From assembly GCA_011032825.1 (NCBI GenBank), contig JAADJZ010000035.1:248001-312000 (forward strand): a stretch of DNA of 64,000 nt. The letters are read 5' to 3'. Made by a program: the position numbers and the translations under genes. The notes under the pieces were generated by a model. The model did not search any database and was not told where the DNA came from. It was given only the letters and a program-made list of their open reading frames with translations. The stretch's first letter is position 1; the number at the start of each line of letters is the position of its first letter. Below, in pieces: positions 57,516-64,000 of this stretch. This DNA is from Massariosphaeria phaeospora. Taxonomy: Eukaryota; Ascomycota; Dothideomycetes; Pleosporales.

Positions 57516-60500
57516 ATGGCCACCAGCGTCCCTGTGACGCTCGACACGCTGATCGTGGTCAAGGTCCAGTTCCAGGGCGTCAACAAGAAGTACAAGATCC
57601 CGCTCCGTGATCTGGGAGCCCAGGTGTTTCCCGACAAGGTACGTGACCTTCCGCGGCATCCTCGCACCCCCGTCAGCAGCCTGGCTCGCAGCCGGACGCT
57701 CGCGGTAGCTCTCCATATCCATCACGATCGGATGCTGACATGGGCCCTCATTAGCTTCGAAGCCTCCTCGAGCTCAAGTCGGACGATGTGGTGGTATTCG
57801 AGCGATACTCTGACAGCGCCGGCTCCTACGTCACGCTGGACTCCGACAAGCCCCAGGTGTACAAGACGCTCTTCCGAGCTGCGAAAGCGAAGCTGAAGCT
57901 CCGCCTGAAGGCCACGATTCTGGGACAAGAGGAGCCGGAACCCACTCCCGCAGCGCCCTTGGAAGAGCTCACTCCCGCCCCGCCCGCTAGCTCGCTCCAC
58001 CGTATGAGCACTGACACGCTGACCCCACAGGCCGTTGCGCAGGTCTCTCCGGTCATCGCGCACTCTCCAATGCCGCCTCCTACCGTGTCCACGTACAAGA
58101 AGCCCCAGGTTGAATCAGAGGAGGCGAGCCCCGTCTCGCCACTGGCGAACAAAGCGGAAGTCGAGGACGAGGCTGAGGCTCCTGTGCCGCGGTCCTTCAC
58201 GGCTCGAAAAGGTGCGTCACACATCCGTCCATAACACACATTTACTGACTGTACCAGCCTTCTTCCACGGTCTCGCCAACGCTTCACGTAATACCGATCT
58301 CGCTTTCCGTCCGAAAGAGGTCGCGCCACAGTGCTCATGGGTCGTCTACTGCAACAGCTGCAACAAGCCCATGGATGACGCACACTTCCACTGCAGCATC
58401 TGCGATCACGGAGATTACGACCTGTGCCCGTCCTGCGTCGGCGCTGGCGTCCATTGTCCTGGCGCCGGCCACTGGATGGTCAAGCGCTCCGTCAAGAACG
58501 GCTGTGTTGTGAACAGCACCACGGAGCGCGTCGGTCCCAAGACGAAGCCTGAAACCGAGCAGGAGATGCCTGGAGCCTTTACTGACGAGAAGCAGCCTGT
58601 GGTGGTGGCAGAGCAAGAGGAGCCGACCCGAACTTGCAACAGCTGCGTCAAGGGTAAGCCTCTCCAATTCCGTCTTTGGTTTCTCATCGCTCATACTCCC
58701 AGTTCTCCCGGAGAAAGAATTTGTGACCTGCATCGCATGTGAGGACTACGATCTCTGTTTAGAGTGCCACGTTAGCAACAAGCACGGCCATCACCCTGGC
58801 CATGCCTTCAAGGCTGCTACTCCCGAGACAGTTCTTCCTGCCCTGGCTGACTTCCTCTGTAATACTGGTCGTAACGTGCGCCATTCTGCCGTCTGCGACG
58901 GCTGCGAAAAGGTATGTAATCGCTGTCTGCGCAATTAAGCAGCTGCTAATCGACTCAGTTCATTTATGGTGTTCGCCACAAATGCCTGAACTGCCCTGAC
59001 TGGGACTTCTGTTCTGAGTGCATCAAGAGCGCCAAGTTCATCCATCCTCGCCACCGCTTTGTGCCCATCTACGAGCCCTTGGCTGAGCCCGCCACCGCCT
59101 CTGCGCGTCACTACGGCATCTACTGTGATGGTCCCCTTTGCAAGGACAAGGAGAGCCTTTCTTACATTGAGGGTGTTCGCTATAAGTGCGCTGTCTGTCA
59201 TGACACCGACTTTTGCGCCAACTGCGAGGCTATGCCGAGCAACCGCCATAACCGCACTCATCCTCTCATCAAGTTCAAGATTCCTGTTCGCAGTGTCACT
59301 GTCACGACTTTGAACGAGGATAAGAATGGCCAAGCTCTGACCAGGGTGGGTGACCGCGAGCCGGCTAGGAAATCAACTGCGACCGAGACCACGCCCGTTC
59401 CCTCCACCAATGCGGCAACTCAGGTGCAGACAATCCTGAACATTAAGCCGACCGACCAACAGCAGCCCATGTCTTTCAAGGAGAAGATTGAGATCCGCGA
59501 TCTTCTTGCAGGTACACCACAAGAGAGAATCCCCCTTGAAGATATGATGCCTACAGCTCCCGCTAAGCAAGTCAACCCCGTCAAAGCCGAGCCTGTTGCT
59601 GTTCCCAAAGCCCGATCAATCAACAACGAGGAGTTGGATGCCCACTTCGTCCGCGACACCATTGAGGATGGCACAAAGATCTGCGCCGGCCATCAATTCA
59701 TCCAAGTTTGGACTATGCGCAATCCTGGCCCCAACACCTGGCCATCAGGTTGCAGTGTCCGCCACATTGGAGGCGACAACATGCTCAACCTTGACAATAC
59801 TCAGCCGTTGAGCCAGAGCGAGCTTGCTGATGCGAGCGAGAGCAATGTTCTTGGCCGTTCTGTCGAACCAGGAGAGGAAAGGTCTTTCCGGGTTGTGATG
59901 AAGGCACCTCGGCGTGAGGGCACTGCCATCTCCTATTGGCGTCTCAAGAAGGCCGATGGCACTCCATTTGGCCACAGGCTCTGGTGTGATATTCAGGTTG
60001 TTGCGCCCTTCACTCCCGCACCCGCTCCAATGCCTGCCCCAGCTTCTGCCGAGCTTGCTGAGACTCCTGCTTTGACTTCGAGCGCACCTCGCCTAAATAC
60101 TTATGATTACCGCATGTCCTGCGCCCTCTTCGAATCTCGTAAGAGGGCATCGGCACTCCGTCGTCGAGTCGAGAACGCCAAGGGCGAAGATGTCGAGCGT
60201 ACCGCTCGTCTGCAGGAGGAAGCTATTGAAAGGCTTAGGAAGATGAGGGTCCAATTCGGCGAGAAGGAGAAGGAGGATCAAGGCCGACTCCTTGAGAAGA
60301 TGGAGCGTGAAAAGACGGCCCGTATTCAGAAGCTTCGCAAGGCAGCTATTGAGCGTCTGCTAGATAGTCGACGAAAGGAACAAGACGCCACCCTTGCTGC
60401 ACTGCAGCAGCAGAAAGTCGAGATGGAGGCGTCAGCAGTGCCCGTCAAACAAGAAACTGCCGAACTTCCCGTCGAGGAGAAGCCAGTCGAGCCTCAAACC

Positions 60501-60758
60501 CAGCCTCAGGGATCTGGGATGATCTTCCCGCAGCTCGACAAGGAGTCTCCAGCCTCGAGCACGCATGAGGCCATCATCGCGCAGCCAGAGTCTCCCAAGT
60601 CCGATACCACCATCCCTGCCACTGCCTCCGAGCAGTCTGATGAGGAATTCTTCGAGGATGCTGAGAGCGTTGAAATTCGCTCCATGTCCAGCGATGATGG
60701 CTTCATGACTGACGAGGAATACGACATTCTCGATGCCAGTGATGAAGAGATGCCTTGA
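57516..60758 (+). CDS. NBR1: NBR1-type selective autophagy receptor with four ZZ zinc fingers
   Basis: Five exons, 57516-57638, 57755-58211, 58258-58653, 58703-58911 and 58959-60758, sum to 995 codons (994 residues). Order: a PB1-like N-terminus (about 1-90, with VKVQFQGVNKKYKIPLRDL), a Pro/Ser linker, and ZZ1 about 222-265 (CNSCNKPMDDAHFHCSIC). ZZ2 follows at about 319-365 (CNSCVK...CIACEDYDLCLEC), ZZ3 at 389-430 (CDGCEKFIYGVRHKCLNC) and ZZ4 at 449-495 (YKCAVCHDTDFCANC). The NBR1/FW beta domain spans about 620-725 (GHQFIQVWTMRNPGPNTWP, APRREGTAISYWRL). A coiled coil lies around 770-870. The extreme C-terminus carries DEEYDIL (Y983-L986), an LC3/Atg8-interacting motif. No UBA domain is seen. 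In fission yeast Nbr1 binds cargo through ZZ domains; the cargo here is unknown. Confidence 0.92.
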
Positions 60759-61518
60759 TCATGCAAAGACACCAGTGAAGCGTCATGAACAAAAGAGGTC
60801 ATTGGCATCTGATATCGCTGCCTCTACAACCCGACGGAAATGGTGCGTTTTTCAAAGGGTGTTTGTCGGATTTCACACTGTGTTCGATTGTCTCCTGCGG
60901 GTAATGGGTTTCAGGGCTTGGGTAAACTCTACTATAGGACGGCAACACGCTCTCTACGGTGGGTGCGGGTGCATCTACGACATACACTCTCTCAAATTTT
61001 GGATCAGAACCAGGTGCTGGAAGGCGCATTTCGACTTGGCGACCCCTTCTCAAAACCAGCCTAAGCAGGAGGGGGCGTCGCATGGTTTCCTATTTCCTTA
61101 AATTGTGGTTGATAGGTCTGTGCAATGAGAATGTGATTTCCTAATAAGTCATGGTTATCCTGCTGTGCAAGTGTACTCCACGTCTTACTGCTTGTCTTCC
61201 ATATGCCTTCCTCTACGGGACGCACGCCACTTCCTGGTGCCAGATGGTGAGTATATATACAATTTTGAGCTACGGTAGGTGCTGTCGGTCTAGTTGCCTA
61301 TCAGTTACCGCTGGTGCTCTTTTTCCATATCAGTGCTCTCCTAACATCCCACCTACCTAAAGCCTGATTGACTCCATTCTCCCTCTTTTACAGTATTCTT
61401 TAGGAGCAGAACCGAGCCGAACCTAGCGATACCTCCTCGACCGCGTGGGCCTCTTGTTGTATCTTGAACCACAGCAACCCAAGGAAAAACGGGACAGAGC
61501 AAGCCCTTGGATCCAGCC
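60759..61518. other. intergenic region
   Basis: 760 bp with no supportable gene. It contains the 3' flank of NBR1 and the upstream region of the aspartic protease. No exon encoding a signal peptide could be found joined to the protease start. Confidence 0.5.
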
Positions 61519-63008
61519 ATGGGCGGACTCAGGAGAATCAACGTCATCCCTAACCCCAAATATGAACGAGCGGGTATGCGGAGTTACGCTAGTTTGTTGA
61601 AGAAATGTAAGTGCCCTCTGTCTTCATCATCCCGAGCGAGCGAGCCGTATTGACACTTTCTCCTTCAGATGACTTCACTCCCACAACCGAGGGTCCTTTT
61701 CAGAAGATCGATCAGACGGCCAAAACCGTGCAGAACCTTTTCCGTCCCCCCAAAAGGCGCAGCACAAACATGGTCTTGACCAAGGTTTCGGATGACGGAA
61801 AGCCTGGCGCAATCAAGGCTGAAGATCAACAAAACGACTCCCTGTATCTCTGCCCTGTTGAGATTGGCACACCGCCCCAGACAATGAATCTGGATTTCGA
61901 TACTGGATCAAGTGATCTCTGGGTATGCAACAACAGCATTAAGAATGGACGTACAGGAAGCGCGCAAATGCTAATTAATTTCTAGGTCTGGTCCACCGAG
62001 CTCGACAGAGCTGCCATAATCGCTGGGTCCTCAAAACACCAAATCTTCAACCCCAAAAAGTCCACCACGTACAAGAAAGTCGCCGGCGCAACCTGGAAAA
62101 TCAGATACGGCGATGGCTCCACCGCATCCGGCATCGTCGGAACCGACAACGTCACCCTCGGTGGCCTCTGCGTCGAGAACCAAGCCATCGAACTCGCCTC
62201 CTCCCTCTCTTCGCAATTCACTAAAGGCGCCGGCGACGGCCTACTTGGTCTCGGATTCGGCAAGATCAACACTGTAAAGCCCAAATCCGTCGCCACCCCC
62301 GTAGAGAACATGATACTACAGAGTGATATCCCCAAGGACAAGGAACTGTTCACGTGCTATTTGGGCAGCTGGCGCGACAAAAACGAGGCTGACAAAGGCG
62401 AGTCGTTCTTTACCTTCGGGTACATTGACAACGAAGTGATTCAACGCTGCGGAGGGAGCAGGCCGCACTACGTCCCCATCGACACGAGCAACGGCTTCTG
62501 GCAGTTTGAATCCGAATCCGCGACTGTGAACGGCAAGTTCCTAGTGCGGCCCGACAATACCGCTATTGCGGATACCGGAACGACACTGGCTCTCGTCTCC
62601 GATGCGCTGTGCAAGGAGATCTACGACGCCATCCCCAACGCAAAATTCGACCCTAAGCAGCAGGGCTGGGTCTATCCTCTTGATACTCCCCTGGACCAAT
62701 TACCGAAGGTTACGATTGCAGTCGGGGGCCGGCAATTTGAAATTCAGAAGGAGGACCTCGGGTTTGCGAGGTGCGGGGGTGGGATACAGTATGGGGGCAT
62801 TCAGTCGAGGGGCGATTCGAAGTTCGATATCTTGGGGGATGTGTGGTTGAAAGGTGCGTTGAAAACAACTGACAGATGGCTGGGCTGTCGTTTGAGAAGT
62901 TGATGCTAACCATAAACAGGCATCTACGCGATTTTCGATCAAGGGAATCAGAGGTTTGGCGTGGTGCAGAGGGTGGAGGCAGAGCAGAATGTTTCGGCGC
63001 CGATGTGA
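61519..63008 (+). CDS. pepsin-family aspartic protease (A1), no evident signal peptide
   Basis: Exons 61519-61606, 61669-61922, 61986-62853 and 62920-63008, with introns of 62-66 nt, encode 432 residues. The first 60 residues look like a zymogen propeptide ([20 protein letters not shown]). The catalytic domain has [20 protein letters not shown] with active-site Asp107, flap YGDGSTASG, and the second site IADTGTTLA with Asp310, then [20 protein letters not shown]. The fold matches penicillopepsin/aspergillopepsin-type enzymes. Unlike the secreted members, the protein opens [16 protein letters not shown] with no hydrophobic signal segment, and none was found upstream. It could be intracellular, or the true first exon may be missed or lost. 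Confidence 0.88.
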
Positions 63009-63440
63009 TCATGTCTGACATGAATGGGCTCGTTCATATTGGAGGGTAGTTTGAGGTGGTATACTCCTAGCTTGCTTTGTTTCTCTCTTTCATAGGTATT
63101 CCTCCTATTGTCATCCTATCCTAAGAGAATTCTATGTGTTTTATAACGTCGGGCGTGTGGCTCTGGATCTAAACCGAAAGGTAACCCGATTCAGTACCGT
63201 CTGGTATCTTGTTAACAAATCCATAGGACAATGTCACGTTGTGATCGAGGCATTATCTCTGTAGTCTTTCAGCATTGTCTCACACGCCAGACAAAGCGTA
63301 ACTCTAGCGAACCTGAGAATGCAGACAAATAACCAGGCCAGAATAGAGCAGAACCACACCAGATTAAGCCATTGTTGGGTAATACAAAATCGTCAAAGTC
63401 GCATACTCCATCGACTAGGCTTCTGCGCCCGCCCTTTCCA
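63009..63440. other. intergenic region
   Basis: About 430 bp, AT-rich at first (3' flank of the protease gene), with no gene. Confidence 0.5.
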
Positions 63441-63700
63441 GACTTCCGGGACTAGAGCTCACGCGCACGCGGCCGCAGCCGCCGAAGCTGACGCTCGAGG
63501 AGTGCGAGGCGGGGTTGTCGGCCAAGGTCGATTCCGAGCAGGCGATGAAGGGGAATATGTGTCAGGGGAAGGGCGATAAGGGCGAGGTCGAGATGAAGAT
63601 TACAGGGTGGGAAGATGTGAAGGTAGACGCGGCGGGGAACACGACATTTAGGGCTGCTTTTGATCCGACGGTGGCGTTGCTAATACCGCCGACGGCGTAG
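63441..63700 (+). pseudogene. coding-like relic or terminal exon of an unidentified gene
   Basis: A frame after the acceptor-like TTTCCAG near 63434-63440 reads PPKLTLEECEAGLSA, DKGEVEMKITGWEDVKVDAA and FDPTVALLIPPTA to TAG 63698-63700. Composition is that of a real protein, but the frame is stopped about 8 codons upstream of the acceptor and no upstream exon could be found. It may be the last exon of a short gene with unrecognised upstream exons, or a fragment. Family unknown. Confidence 0.3.
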
Positions 63701-64000
63701 GGAGGATTGAGAGGAGGGCTTTGGAGGTTTATGGAATGATGATGAAGTTTCGAGCTTTACACCTAAGCCCCAGTTGCAGCCGTGATCAGATGTACGTATA
63801 GTTTCCACCTTCCACTAACAACGCTCCAACGTTATGCCATCTAGCGACTCTGTTTGCTGGACGGAATAATTTAGGAGCGTGGCCTTTGCCCCACACAACC
63901 CTTGCGAACACTCGTTCGGCTCTCCGCAGTTGCCTAAAGCGGAAGCTCCGCACCCTCCGTAACCAAAACGAAGTCACTCAACGAAGAAGTTTAAAGATGA
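63701..64000. other. right-edge sequence
   Basis: 300 bp without a supportable gene. A 63-codon minus-strand frame at 63786-63977 is Arg-rich and unrecognised; it could be part of a gene beyond the edge. Confidence 0.4.

Noticed and set aside
14087..63008. Secondary-metabolite cluster
   Set aside because: A regulator, MFS transporter, reductase and hydrolase are present but scattered among housekeeping genes, with no polyketide, peptide or terpene synthase.
1..64000. CRISPR arrays, operons, bacterial ribosome sites
   Set aside because: The window is fungal nuclear DNA with spliceosomal introns; no regularly spaced repeats of that kind were seen.
1..64000. tRNA or rRNA genes
   Set aside because: I looked for T-loop (GGTTCGAATCC-like) and box A signals on both strands and found no convincing cloverleaf; a tRNA search program would be decisive.

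Overview
This window is nuclear DNA of a filamentous ascomycete (Pezizomycotina), most probably a dothideomycete and perhaps Pleosporales. Its genes carry many 44-140 nt GT-AG introns with CTAAC/CTGAC-like branch sites. The gene set is typical of filamentous fungi: Ku80, EB1/Mal3, Sec39, Nop13, a Set3C ankyrin subunit, NBR1, a DFG10-like polyprenol reductase and a Rua1-type regulator. A nuclear-encoded ATP8 is also present. I recall some Pleosporales mitochondrial genomes lacking atp8, which is the main reason for favouring that group. All gene models were made by reading six frames and joining exons by splice signals and phase; no database search was run.

Layout. 1.1-3.5 kb: a membrane/coiled-coil protein. 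5.4-8.3 kb (-): Sec39-domain tether subunit, divergent from a type II membrane protein with a beta-solenoid-like ectodomain (8.8-10.5 kb). 10.5-14.1 kb: no convincing gene, then a Rua1-type zinc regulator (14.1-16.2 kb) preceded by a tiny uORF. 16.2-37.4 kb is looser and more accessory. It holds nuclear ATP8 (19.4-19.76 kb), a decayed NAD-dependent reductase (19.96-21.1 kb, -), an MFS transporter (21.7-23.7 kb, -), a very large ankyrin-SPRY gene broken at four points including a solo LTR (24.5-31.25 kb), and a GRDP-like protein (32.1-34.6 kb). 37.4-63.0 kb is a dense housekeeping block: DOMON/cytochrome b561 protein, EB1, alpha/beta hydrolase, Ku80, polyprenol reductase (-), Hos4-like Set3C subunit, Par14-type parvulin, Kv-beta-type aldo-keto reductase, Nop13 (-), a four-ZZ NBR1 autophagy receptor, and a pepsin-family protease without an obvious signal peptide. 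A short coding-like relic lies at the right edge.

The genes do not form a single pathway or a secondary-metabolite cluster. The two strongest observations are these. (1) ATP8 has moved from the mitochondrion to the nucleus: a 69-residue presequence is fused to a complete 48-residue Atp8 core that still begins with Met-Pro-Gln-Leu. (2) The ankyrin-SPRY pseudogene contains a 185-bp solo LTR with a perfect 5-bp target duplication. Subtracting the LTR and one duplication rejoins the reading frame exactly. The whole ancestral gene then sums to 2073 codons once a single-nucleotide deletion is allowed for.
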